A stretch of 38,170 nucleotides of DNA from Oscillospiraceae bacterium. Lineage in GTDB: Bacteria; Bacillota; Clostridia; Oscillospirales; Ruminococcaceae. Where the stretch lies: positions 1 through 38,170 of the forward strand of contig JAQYLI010000018.1 in assembly GCA_028720105.1 (NCBI GenBank). The letters run 5' to 3'. Below, in pieces: positions 24,057 to 31,507 of the stretch. A program made the translations under genes and the position numbers. The notes under the pieces are model-generated. The model saw nothing but the letters and a program-made list of their open reading frames with translations, ran no database searches and was not told the origin of the DNA. How positions within the stretch are numbered: the first letter of the stretch is position 1; every line of letters begins with the position of its first letter.

Positions 24057-25409
24057 ATGGAAAACAAGAAAAGCTTTACAAGCAGGATAGGATTTATCCT
24101 TGCTGCCGCAGGCTCGGCTGTGGGTCTGGGCAACTTATGGAGATTTCCCTATCTTGCGGCTAAATACGGCGGAGGAATGTTCCTGCTCATATATCTGCTG
24201 ATAGCCGTTACATTCGGCTTTGCGCTTATGATAACCGAGATCGCCATCGGCAGAAAAACGGGAAAAAGCGCTCTTGGCGCATTTACCGAGATGAATAAAA
24301 AATGGGGATTTGCAGGCGTGCTTGCAAGCCTTGTTCCTTGTATAATTTTTCCGTACTACATCGTAATCGGCGGCTGGGTAGTAAAATATCTTATCGCATT
24401 CTGCTCGGGACAGGGCAAGGCGGCGGCAGGTGATACTTATTTTACGGAATTTATATCTCAAACAGCCGAACCTGTTATATGGCTAAGCGTTTTTCTTATT
24501 CTTACCGCCGTTGTAGTTATGCTCGGCGTGCAGAAAGGCGTTGAAAAAGCAAGCCGCATACTTATGCCCGTACTGGTCGTACTGTCCGTTATAATTGCGG
24601 TCTACAGCGTAACAAGAGACGGTGCAATGGACGGTGTTATTTATTATCTGAAACCCGATTTCAGCAAATTTTCAATCAGCCTTGTTTTTGCTGCTCTGGG
24701 ACAGCTTTTCTATTCAATGTCCCTTGCAATGGGAATTATGATAACCTACGGCTCCTATATGGATAAAGACAGCAATTTGGAAAGCTCCGTCCGTCAGATA
24801 GAGCTTTTTGATACGGGTATAGCGTTTATTTCGGGACTTATTATCATTCCTGCCGTTTTCGCATTTTCGGGCGGAGACGAGTCGGTGCTGAGTTCCGGTC
24901 CCAGCCTTATGTTTATCACTCTTCCTAAGGTTTTCGACAGTATGCCCTTCGGCTCGGTAATGGGTGCGGTATTCTTTATCCTTGTGCTGTTTGCGGCTCT
25001 GACCTCCGCTATTTCACTTATGGAAACGATAGTGTCATTTATTGAGGAAAAAACATCGCTAAAAAGACCTGTTATCTGCCTTATCGTGGTTATCGCTTCA
25101 ATGATACTTGCAGTTCCTTCTTCCCTGGGATTTGGTCTCCTCGAAAGCGTTCAGATACTCGGTCTTTCAATACTCGATTTCTTCGACTTTATCAGCAACA
25201 ACGTTCTTATGCCCATCGTGGCTTTCCTGACCTGCATTTTTGTAAGCTATGTTGTAAAAGTGGACACGGTGACTTCTGAGGTTGAAATAAGTTCTTCCTT
25301 TAAAAGTAAAAAGCTTTATACTGTGGTTATCAAATATATCGCGCCTGTATTCATTCTCATTATCTTTGTAAGCTCTGTGCTTAAAGGTCTTGGAATTATT
25401 GATTTCTGA
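24057..25409 (+). CDS. Sodium-dependent amino-acid/solute transporter, NSS (SNF) family
   Basis: The 450-residue membrane protein is a neurotransmitter:sodium symporter family member. Its first helix has the signature GSAVGLGNLWRFPYLAAKYGGG, whose unwound part binds Na+ and substrate in LeuT-type proteins. About eleven membrane segments are present, fitting the short bacterial forms (TnaT/MhsT-like). The substrate, probably an amino acid, cannot be named from sequence. AGGAGG at 24044-24049 is seven bases before the ATG at 24057, so I prefer that over the TTG at 24054. It has its own promoter and a shared hairpin terminator. Confidence 0.92.
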   Translation: MENKKSFTSRIGFILAAAGSAVGLGNLWRFPYLAAKYGGGMFLLIYLLIAVTFGFALMITEIAIGRKTGKSALGAFTEMNKKWGFAGVLASLVPCIIFPYYIVIGGWVVKYLIAFCSGQGKAAAGDTYFTEFISQTAEPVIWLSVFLILTAVVVMLGVQKGVEKASRILMPVLVVLSVIIAVYSVTRDGAMDGVIYYLKPDFSKFSISLVFAALGQLFYSMSLAMGIMITYGSYMDKDSNLESSVRQIELFDTGIAFISGLIIIPAVFAFSGGDESVLSSGPSLMFITLPKVFDSMPFGSVMGAVFFILVLFAALTSAISLMETIVSFIEEKTSLKRPVICLIVVIASMILAVPSSLGFGLLESVQILGLSILDFFDFISNNVLMPIVAFLTCIFVSYVVKVDTVTSEVEISSSFKSKKLYTVVIKYIAPVFILIIFVSSVLKGLGIIDF

Positions 25410-25410
25410 T

Positions 25411-25455
25411 AAAAAAATGTGCCTTTCCCTGTGAGGGGAGAGGCACATTTTATGA
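25411..25455. terminator. Bidirectional terminator between the transporter and GH5 genes
   Basis: AAAATGTGCCT (25414-25424) pairs with AGGCACATTTT (25441-25451), with a further inner TTCCC/GGGAG pairing. An A run at 25411-25417 gives a good U run for the minus-strand transcript, and a shorter T run serves the plus strand. It separates two convergent genes. Confidence 0.85.
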
Positions 25456-25457
25456 TA

Positions 25458-26414
25458 TTATAAATAATGTATAAGCTCGCTTCTTACATTATCCATTCTG
25501 TCGTCTGCAAGACCGAAGTTCATTTCCTTGTAGCTCCATACCGCACGGGAAATATCAAGTTTGTCAAATGCGGTATTTATAGCCTTGAACCATTTGAGGG
25601 CGTCCTCGGGCTCTGCATTTTCGATAACTCCGTATTCACCGCAGTACAGAACGGTGCCGTTTTTCTTTGCAGCTTCATATGCACGGCTGAATCTGTCAAT
25701 GAAAAATTCGGGTGTTACGGGGGGATCGCATTTGTCAAATCTCATTCTGAAGCTTGTGTCCATTCCCTCGTACCAATATGCGCCCTGATGTGTAAAGTTC
25801 ATAGGGTCATAGCAGTGGAAGTTATAGACCACCTTGTCGTCATAGGGCGCTTCAAGGTCGGGAATTGCGTCGGGGCTGTTCTGCCAGTAGCCGCCTACCA
25901 GAATAAAGGTATCGGGAGCAATGCGGCGTATCCTTTCAATGCAGTTTTTTATAAGCTTGTTCCAGGTAACGCTGTAGCTTTGTTCAGTAACCTCGTTTAA
26001 CAGTTCAAATGAAATTGTGCCGTCGCTTACTGCATAACGTTCTGCAATGCGCTCCCAAAGCTTCATAAAGCGCTCCTGGAGAGCAGGACTTTCAAAAAAT
26101 CCGGATTCGCCCTCGCCCTTGTCGAAGGAGTAGCCTGCTGTCTTGTGGAGGTCCAGGATAATATTAAGTCCGGTATTTTTGCACCAGCTTACTGCATTGT
26201 CAATATATGCAAAGCCGTCCTCCATGAAATTGCCGCTTTCGTCCTCGAGAAGATTGTAATCAATGGGGAGACGGACGTGGTCAACCATCCAGGTGGATAT
26301 TTTTCTGATATCCTCTTCGGTGATAAAGTTGTCGTAATGCTCTTTTGTATGGCAGCACTGAGAAAGCCAGCCGCCTAAGTTAACTCCTTTTTTGTAGCCT
26401 GTAAAATTAACCAT
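25458..26414 (-). CDS. Glycoside hydrolase family 5, predicted cytoplasmic beta-glucanase
   Basis: The 318-residue protein is a single GH5 barrel. The acid/base glutamate is E141 in FELLNEV and the nucleophile is E260 in YCGEYGV, and the usual HVRLP and GGYWQNS strands are present. There is no signal peptide or carbohydrate-binding module, so it should act in the cytoplasm on imported oligosaccharides, rather than on polymers outside. Exact linkage (beta-1,4, beta-1,3 or beta-1,6) cannot be told. GAAAGGAAC precedes the ATG on the minus strand. It follows the sugar-binding lipoprotein gene by 76 bases on the same strand and is probably co-transcribed with it. Confidence 0.9.
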   Translation of the reverse strand: MVNFTGYKKGVNLGGWLSQCCHTKEHYDNFITEEDIRKISTWMVDHVRLPIDYNLLEDESGNFMEDGFAYIDNAVSWCKNTGLNIILDLHKTAGYSFDKGEGESGFFESPALQERFMKLWERIAERYAVSDGTISFELLNEVTEQSYSVTWNKLIKNCIERIRRIAPDTFILVGGYWQNSPDAIPDLEAPYDDKVVYNFHCYDPMNFTHQGAYWYEGMDTSFRMRFDKCDPPVTPEFFIDRFSRAYEAAKKNGTVLYCGEYGVIENAEPEDALKWFKAINTAFDKLDISRAVWSYKEMNFGLADDRMDNVRSELIHYL

Positions 26415-26446
26415 AAATTGTTCCTTTCAGTTACAAATGTATTTTC

Positions 26447-26474
26447 ATCTCCCCCTGCGGAGCAGAGGAAGATG
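26447..26474 (-). other. Hairpin between the binding-protein and GH5 genes
   Basis: CATCTCCCCCTGC (26447-26459) and GCAGAGGAAGATG (26462-26474) form an imperfect stem (mismatches inside) in the 76-base gap. There is no U run after it on the minus strand. It may protect the upstream message end and lower GH5 expression relative to the binding protein, which is typical in sugar-transport operons. Confidence 0.4.
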
Positions 26475-26490
26475 GGGCTTCAGTTACATA

Positions 26491-27909
26491 TCAGAAATTT
26501 TCCGAGATCTCCTTGTTCAGAGCGTCGATCTCATTCTGAACAGCCCCGCTAATCTCATCACGGGTGGTAGCCCAGTCCTTGCCGTTGTAGGAAGCGTCCT
26601 TGATGGGGTTATGTACCATATCGTAAATGTCGGAGGAGGTGCCTGCATAGAAGTCGATAACGGGATTTTCGTTGGTAAGCTCCTTTGTCTTGTGCCACAT
26701 ATCTATCATCTCGTCAGTCCAGCCGTAGTCCTCTCTGTACTGCTTCTCTGCTATTTCCTGAGTCTTTTCGTCGCCTACAGCCATAAGCTTGCACTTCATA
26801 AACGCTGCAGCTCCCTCGGGATTGGGTGCGCTCTTGCAGAGAGCATATGCGTCAACGCCTGAGGGCAGATAATAATTGTCAGCCTCGGGATCCTTAGGCA
26901 TAGGAACGAACATTATCTCGCCTTCTGCACCGAACTTGGAAAGGTCTGCTTCGTAAAGTGCCCAGATACCGCAGGGATAGAACAGAGTATTGCCCTCTGC
27001 AATTCTCTGAGGCTGCTCTACCCAGGAGTACTCAGCCTTGGGAAGGGGAAGGTTTATCTTGTTCATCTCAAGCATAAAGTTCTCTGCACGCTCCATCTCT
27101 GCGCTTAACAGGTTGCTTGTGATAACGCCGTCCTGCATATCAATAACGGGCTTGCCTGTGGTGAGGAGGAAGTTTATCTCAAACCACCAGCCGTCAAAGC
27201 CGTACTTTTTATTTTCTGGGTCGGAAAATTCCACGCACATATCCTTGAAGGTATCCCAGTTCCAGTTGCCTTCTTCGAGAAGCTCTGCAGGGTCCTGAAG
27301 ACCGTTTTCTTCAATGGTTCGCTTGTTGTAAATGCATACGCAGCCTGCGTCGGTGGAAACTACCGCAACATAGTGCTTGCCGCCCAGAGTATGTGCGTCG
27401 GAAAGCTTCTTTGCGCCTACGCTCCAGAGGTCGCTGTCAAAATCAAGGTAATCGTCGAAGGGTTCAAACATTCCTGCAATAGCCTTGCCGGGAAATGTAT
27501 CAAGGTCTGCAGCAGGGAAAAGGTCGGGAGAAGTTCCGCCCAGGACCTGTGTTGAAAGATCGCTGTAACGGGTCTCGTATGTAGTGGGGATATACTCGAT
27601 CTTTCCACCGTACTTTGTCTCGAAAAGCTCAAGCTCAACGGACTTGGGCTTGCCGTTTGCAGGATTTAAGTCCCAGAAGGAAAGCCACTTGACTGTACCG
27701 TTTTCCAGCTTTTCATCTTCGCCGATATCCATTTCGGCAACAGCAGCCTTATCTTCCTCGTTCAGTTCCTTTGCGGGAGTAGTTTCTGTTGTCTGGGAGG
27801 TCTCCGCAGCTGTTGTGACAGAACTTTCATTGCTGCCGCCGCAGGCTGTTACTGTTCCCATAAGTGCAAGTGCTGATACGAATGCCAAAGTCTTCTTCAA
27901 ATTCTTCAT
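26491..27909 (-). CDS. Sugar-binding lipoprotein of an ABC transporter (family 1)
   Basis: The 472-residue protein has a lipoprotein signal (cysteine C23 in VTAC), a Ser/Thr/Ala/Glu-rich tether (about 24-65) and a family 1 extracellular solute-binding domain. It is anchored outside the membrane and delivers an oligosaccharide to an ABC permease. No permease or ATPase gene lies in the window, so it must work with partners coded elsewhere. The neighbouring GH5 and lichenase suggest beta-gluco-oligosaccharides as ligand, which is inference. GAGGAG lies before the ATG. No good sigma-A promoter is visible upstream, in line with control by the divergent AraC regulator. Confidence 0.88.
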   Translation of the reverse strand: MKNLKKTLAFVSALALMGTVTACGGSNESSVTTAAETSQTTETTPAKELNEEDKAAVAEMDIGEDEKLENGTVKWLSFWDLNPANGKPKSVELELFETKYGGKIEYIPTTYETRYSDLSTQVLGGTSPDLFPAADLDTFPGKAIAGMFEPFDDYLDFDSDLWSVGAKKLSDAHTLGGKHYVAVVSTDAGCVCIYNKRTIEENGLQDPAELLEEGNWNWDTFKDMCVEFSDPENKKYGFDGWWFEINFLLTTGKPVIDMQDGVITSNLLSAEMERAENFMLEMNKINLPLPKAEYSWVEQPQRIAEGNTLFYPCGIWALYEADLSKFGAEGEIMFVPMPKDPEADNYYLPSGVDAYALCKSAPNPEGAAAFMKCKLMAVGDEKTQEIAEKQYREDYGWTDEMIDMWHKTKELTNENPVIDFYAGTSSDIYDMVHNPIKDASYNGKDWATTRDEISGAVQNEIDALNKEISENF

Positions 27910-28024
27910 AATAACATCTCCTCATATTGCTTGAACAATTCTTGCCGTGATTTACTGTACTTATAATTTAACATATTTCCGCTTGGACAAATATCAATTT
28001 TTTGCTTTTGTTATCAAAATTTTG

Positions 28025-28053
28025 TTGCAATTTTTATGTTGACGTGATATAAT
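28025..28053 (+). promoter_or_regulatory. Sigma-A promoter of the AraC regulator gene
   Basis: TTGCAA (28025-28030), a 17-base spacer and TATAAT (28048-28053) with TGA before the -10. Transcription would start near 28060, just before the GGGGTGAT ribosome site. Confidence 0.8.
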
Positions 28054-28073
28054 AATAACAGTGGGGTGATGAA

Positions 28074-28838
28074 ATGTCTCAGTCTGAAAAAGAGCTTACA
28101 TATAAGGCGTTTCTGAACAGGGAATACGAGTTCAGACATTCGCCCTTTGAAAAGGAATTTGAATTTTATGACTGTGTAAAAAGCGGCGATACCGACAGCG
28201 TTGAAAGGCTGATGACCCCATTGGGCAGCAGCGGAGCAGGCGTTCTTTCACAGGATCCTCTGAGAAATCTGAAATATCATTTTATTGTCACCATTGCTCT
28301 CATAACCCGTTTCTGCGTTGAGGGCGGTATGGAGATGGAGACAGCTTATACGCTGAGTGATCTCTATATTCTGAAAGCCGATAAATGCACCTGCGAAAAG
28401 GATATCCACGCTCTGCACAGGGAAGCCGTTCTGGAATTTACCCGTCAGATGAACAAGCTTGCTCACGGGAACGTGTATTCAAAGCCTGTTATTATGACAA
28501 TGGATTATATTTACGACAATCTTCATTCTAAGATATCGGAAGCGGATATTGCGGAATATATTTCTCTCAGCCCCTCCTATATTTCCCGCCTTTTCAAAAA
28601 AGAAGTGGGTGTGACCATATGCACATATATTGCGGTAAAGCGCGTGGAGACGGCTCAGAATATGCTAAAATACTCCGATTATTCTCCCGTTGATATCGGA
28701 AATTATCTTGCATTTACATCTCACAGCCATTTTATCAGCGTTTTCAGAAAATATACGGGAATGACTCCAAATGAATTCCGAAAGAAATACTATCGTGACA
28801 ACTGGGGAGATATAAAGCACAGCAGTGCAAAAAAATGA
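28074..28838 (+). CDS. AraC-family transcriptional regulator
   Basis: The 254-residue protein has a C-terminal AraC-type double helix-turn-helix (about 145-245), including LSPSYISRLFKKEVGVT and the second motif FTSHSHFISVFRKYTGMTPNEFRKKY. The N-terminal 140 residues are helical and lack the usual cupin; they resemble the sensor part of AraC regulators that follow two-component or sugar systems in Clostridia. It is divergent from the sugar-binding protein gene and stands just before the lichenase gene, so it probably controls both. The ligand is unknown. Confidence 0.9.
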   Translation: MSQSEKELTYKAFLNREYEFRHSPFEKEFEFYDCVKSGDTDSVERLMTPLGSSGAGVLSQDPLRNLKYHFIVTIALITRFCVEGGMEMETAYTLSDLYILKADKCTCEKDIHALHREAVLEFTRQMNKLAHGNVYSKPVIMTMDYIYDNLHSKISEADIAEYISLSPSYISRLFKKEVGVTICTYIAVKRVETAQNMLKYSDYSPVDIGNYLAFTSHSHFISVFRKYTGMTPNEFRKKYYRDNWGDIKHSSAKK

Positions 28839-28880
28839 TATAAAGTGCAGATATCTGATATATTTATATGATTCAATATG

Positions 28881-28897
28881 TATAATGGAGGTATAAT
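28881..28897 (+). promoter_or_regulatory. Possible promoter of the lichenase gene
   Basis: Two TATAAT sequences occur at 28881-28886 and 28892-28897, 27-43 bases before the ATG. Neither has a good -35 at 17 bases, as is common for promoters that need an activator such as AraC. Confidence 0.4.
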
Positions 28898-28923
28898 TTA
28901 AATTTGAAAGGACAGATAAAAAT

Positions 28924-29703
28924 ATGAAAAAGAAAAATATACTTGTTTATACCGCCGCACTCATTTCCTGCGGTGCGATTTTATGCTCCTGTGCAGCGTC
29001 ACCCGAGGCTCCTGCCCCTGCGGAAACAGCAGCGGTGACACAGGCGGCAGAGGATATTTCCGCAATCAGCTTTAAAAACGGCTCCTCTGGGCTTTTTGAA
29101 TGTGCCGACGGCTGGTGCAACGGAAGTATGTTCAATGTGACCTGGCGAAAGGAAAACTGCACCTTTGAAAACGGCAGAATGCAGCTCATTATCGACAAGG
29201 ACACCAAAGGCGGAAGCGTTCCCTATTCGGGTGGCGAGTATCGTTCAAAGGATTTTTACGGCTACGGAAGATACGAGGTAAGAATGAAAGCCATTAAAAA
29301 TGACGGTGTTGTCTCCTCTTTCTTTACCTACACGGGACCTTCCGACAATAATCCCTGGGACGAGATAGACATTGAAATTCTGGGCAAAGACACAACAAAG
29401 GTTCAGTTCAACTACTTTACCGACAGCAAGGGCAATCACGAATATCTTTACGAGCTGGGCTTTGACGCTTCGGAGGATTTTCACGATTATGCCTTTGAGT
29501 GGCATAAGGATAAGATAGTCTGGTTTGTGGATGGTGCGGAGGTCTATACGGCAGAGGAGAATATTCCCGTTACCCCGGGCAAGATAATGATGAATGCCTG
29601 GTGCGGCATAGGCGTTGACAGCTGGCTCAAAGCCTTCGACGAAAGCAAAATGCCCCTTACGGCTGAATATGAAACAATTTCCTTTACTCCATTTGAGGAA
29701 TAA
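28924..29703 (+). CDS. Lipoprotein lichenase (endo-beta-1,3-1,4-glucanase), GH16
   Basis: The 259-residue protein has a lipoprotein signal (C23 in LCSC), a short Ala/Pro/Glu tether and a GH16 domain (about 45-259). The catalytic motif is WDEIDIEILGKD, with nucleophile E147 and acid/base E151, and the flanking GYGRYEVRMK, VSSFFTYTG and VQFNYFT stretches closely resemble Bacillus lichenases. It should cut mixed-linkage beta-glucan (barley glucan, lichenan) at beta-1,4 bonds next to beta-1,3 bonds on the cell surface. GAAAGGAC before the ATG is the ribosome site. The esterase gene follows after 28 bases. Confidence 0.93.
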   Translation: MKKKNILVYTAALISCGAILCSCAASPEAPAPAETAAVTQAAEDISAISFKNGSSGLFECADGWCNGSMFNVTWRKENCTFENGRMQLIIDKDTKGGSVPYSGGEYRSKDFYGYGRYEVRMKAIKNDGVVSSFFTYTGPSDNNPWDEIDIEILGKDTTKVQFNYFTDSKGNHEYLYELGFDASEDFHDYAFEWHKDKIVWFVDGAEVYTAEENIPVTPGKIMMNAWCGIGVDSWLKAFDESKMPLTAEYETISFTPFEE

Positions 29704-29731
29704 ATGATATTACTTGAAAGGAAGCGCAGAA

Positions 29732-30484
29732 ATGAACGTTACAGCAACGGAAACTCCCTGCAAAAGCGGGGAAAACAAAATATTCGGAGTGCTTTATCTC
29801 CCGAAGGAGCATAAGGGCAGGCTGCCTGTGGTTATTTTATGCCACGGCTATAACTCCTCTTATTCCCACGTTCTGGACATTGCCCAAAGCCTTGCGGATA
29901 ATGGATTTGCGGCATACTGCTTTGATTTCTGCGGCGGCTCGACAATTTCCAAAAGCGGCGGCAGTTCGACTGATATGAGTATTGAGACCGAAATATCCGA
30001 CTTGATGAATGTTATCGCTATGCTGTCCGAGTGCGGCTTTGCTGACAAAGAGAAAATATATCTTTACGGCGAAAGTCAGGGCGGCTTTGTTTCCGCTCTC
30101 ACCGCAGCCCGTATGACCGATAAGATAGCAGGTATGGCGCTTTTGTATCCTGCATTCTGCATACCCGACAACTGGATAGCTGAGGATCCCGAAAAAATGA
30201 CCGAGCCTGTAGAATTTATGGGAATGAAGCTGTCAAGGACATTCAGAGAGGGTCTGCCCGAATATGATGTGTTTGAGGCAGTAAGCAGATTTAAAAACCC
30301 CGTACTTCTGCTACACGGGGACAGTGATAAGCTTGTGGATATATCATATTCCGAAAAGCTTTGCTCGGCTTTTGAAAATTGCCGTCTTGACGTATATGAA
30401 AACGAGGGTCACGGATTTTCTCCAAAGGCGAGAAAGCGTATGCGTGTAACGACTGTAGAGTTCCTTTCCAAGCTTGCTTTCTGA
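29732..30484 (+). CDS. Alpha/beta hydrolase, probable esterase
   Basis: The 250-residue protein has an alpha/beta-hydrolase fold with oxyanion strand LCHGY, nucleophile S115 in GESQGG, acid D199 in HGDSDKLV and base H227 in NEGHGF. There is no signal peptide. The set of motifs is like Clostridial cinnamoyl/feruloyl esterases (Est1E-like), which free hydroxycinnamates from plant cell-wall sugars, but other ester substrates are possible. The ATG at 29732 follows GAAAGGAAG; the earlier in-frame TTG at 29714 lies ahead of that site. It is placed with the lichenase in one transcript, ended by an intrinsic terminator. Confidence 0.85.
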   Translation: MNVTATETPCKSGENKIFGVLYLPKEHKGRLPVVILCHGYNSSYSHVLDIAQSLADNGFAAYCFDFCGGSTISKSGGSSTDMSIETEISDLMNVIAMLSECGFADKEKIYLYGESQGGFVSALTAARMTDKIAGMALLYPAFCIPDNWIAEDPEKMTEPVEFMGMKLSRTFREGLPEYDVFEAVSRFKNPVLLLHGDSDKLVDISYSEKLCSAFENCRLDVYENEGHGFSPKARKRMRVTTVEFLSKLAF

Positions 30485-30496
30485 ATAAAAAAACGA

Positions 30497-30537
30497 CCTG
30501 CCGTTCTCCGATAAATTTTGGAAACGGCAGGATTTTT
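30497..30537 (+). terminator. Intrinsic terminator after the esterase gene
   Basis: CCTGCCGTT (30497-30505) pairs with AACGGCAGG (30523-30531) and is followed by ATTTTTGT. It closes the lichenase-esterase unit. Confidence 0.88.
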
Positions 30538-30562
30538 GTATGTTTGTATGTTCAGTACAAAG

Positions 30563-30600
30563 CCCGAATGCCGGTTCGTTTTTTTGAACCGGCATTCGGG
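30563..30600 (-). terminator. Perfect 15-bp hairpin, probable minus-strand terminator
   Basis: CCCGAATGCCGGTTC (30563-30577) and its exact complement (30586-30600) flank an 8-base loop made of G and seven Ts. It is 30 bases after the stop of the minus-strand surface-protein gene. The U run after the stem on the minus strand is short (CTTTG), so the terminator call is moderate; the T-filled loop is unusual. Confidence 0.55.
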
Positions 30601-30630
30601 CAAATATTAAATAAAGGAGGAGAAATGAAA

Positions 30631-31341
30631 TTACTTCTTCTTAGAAACAGTCATTGTTATCGCTGCGGCAGTCATTACTGCGGCAGCTGCGGCTGCGGAA
30701 CCGTTTCCTGTTACAGGCATTTCGGTAGTGTTATCCGAAACGGGAGCAGCTTCTTCGGGTACATCGGGAGTTTCAGCTTCTTCGGCAGCTGTTTCTTCGG
30801 CTTCGGGTGCTTTTGTCTCTTCGATAGCAGCTTCTTCCGCTTCTGCAGCAGGCTCTTCTTCGTCAGCAGGAGCAGCTTCGAGAACGGCATTGTTATCAAT
30901 AGTAATTGTTTCAAGCGTAATACCGTGACCCATAAGAGCCATACCTGCTGTTTTGAGGTGTTCAATGCTGTCTCCTGTTATGGAGAACTGTGCTTCGGTG
31001 CCGTCAACATCGAGCGCATAGGAATCTCCGCTTTCGGAAAGAGTCATTCCCGCACCGCAGGTAACATCACTGATGAAAGGCCAGCCTGCATCATTTATCA
31101 TAGGCTTGACTACCCAGTAGGAATGGTCTTCCTTTTCGGCAAGGGATGCGTCTGCTGTGTATGTAATTGTGATAACCGAGTTTTCGGTAAGCTCTTCAAA
31201 CTCGGAAGCGGGAATGGTGGTGTTAATGCTCCAGCCTGTTTTAAAGTCCTTGTTTACGTCATAGGCGAATGCTGAAACTGCTGCCATTGAAAGTGCGGTG
31301 CAGGCTGCTGTAAGACCTGCAATAAGTTTTTTAAAATTCAT
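30631..31341 (-). CDS. Surface protein with CBM-like domain and LPxTG-like anchor
   Basis: The 236-residue protein has a signal peptide (about 1-26, AFA before the cut), a beta-rich domain (about 30-145), an Ala/Glu/Pro-rich acidic linker (about 150-205) and a C-terminal sorting-type end: MPVTG at 208-212, a hydrophobic alanine-rich stretch and a KKK tail. The end of the beta domain, ALMGHGITLETITI, resembles the last strand of several carbohydrate-binding modules linked to cellulases. The protein is probably fixed to the wall by a sortase or held by its membrane tail. No enzyme domain is present, so it may bind glucan or act as an adhesin or scaffold. The CBM assignment is tentative. Confidence 0.65.
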   Translation of the reverse strand: MNFKKLIAGLTAACTALSMAAVSAFAYDVNKDFKTGWSINTTIPASEFEELTENSVITITYTADASLAEKEDHSYWVVKPMINDAGWPFISDVTCGAGMTLSESGDSYALDVDGTEAQFSITGDSIEHLKTAGMALMGHGITLETITIDNNAVLEAAPADEEEPAAEAEEAAIEETKAPEAEETAAEEAETPDVPEEAAPVSDNTTEMPVTGNGSAAAAAAVMTAAAITMTVSKKK

Positions 31342-31396
31342 AACTTTCTTTCCTTTCGTTTATTTTTTTGGGGGGTGCTGCAGCTTTATGAGTTAA

Positions 31397-31402
31397 ATTA
31401 TA
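31397..31402 (-). promoter_or_regulatory. -10 element of the surface-protein gene
   Basis: Read on the minus strand this is TATAAT, about 56 bases before the ATG. No good -35 exists at the proper distance; an inverted repeat occupies that place instead, which suggests a regulated promoter. Confidence 0.5.
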
Positions 31403-31407
31403 CTCTG

Positions 31408-31435
31408 AAACATCTGAAATAAATATCAGATGTTT
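31408..31435. promoter_or_regulatory. Perfect 10-bp inverted repeat, candidate operator
   Basis: AAACATCTGA (31408-31417) is repeated inversely as TCAGATGTTT (31426-31435), with an 8-base gap. A further half-site-like ATCAGA lies at 31445-31450. It covers the -35 region of the surface-protein promoter on the minus strand. The 18-base centre-to-centre arm spacing suits a dimeric regulator; its identity is unknown. Confidence 0.55.
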
Positions 31436-31507
31436 GACATTTATATCAGATTTTTGTACAAAAAATATCCCGATACAAAAAATATTTCATATCGGGATCG
31501 GTACAGT

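Noticed and set aside
30684..30928. CRISPR or tandem repeat in the Ala/Glu-coding stretch
   Set aside because: The apparent repeats come from low-complexity codons without regular repeat and spacer lengths.
30544..31275. Plus-strand frame rich in Cys, Ser and Phe opposite the surface protein
   Set aside because: It is a shadow of the low-complexity minus-strand gene, which has a signal peptide, a ribosome site and a promoter.
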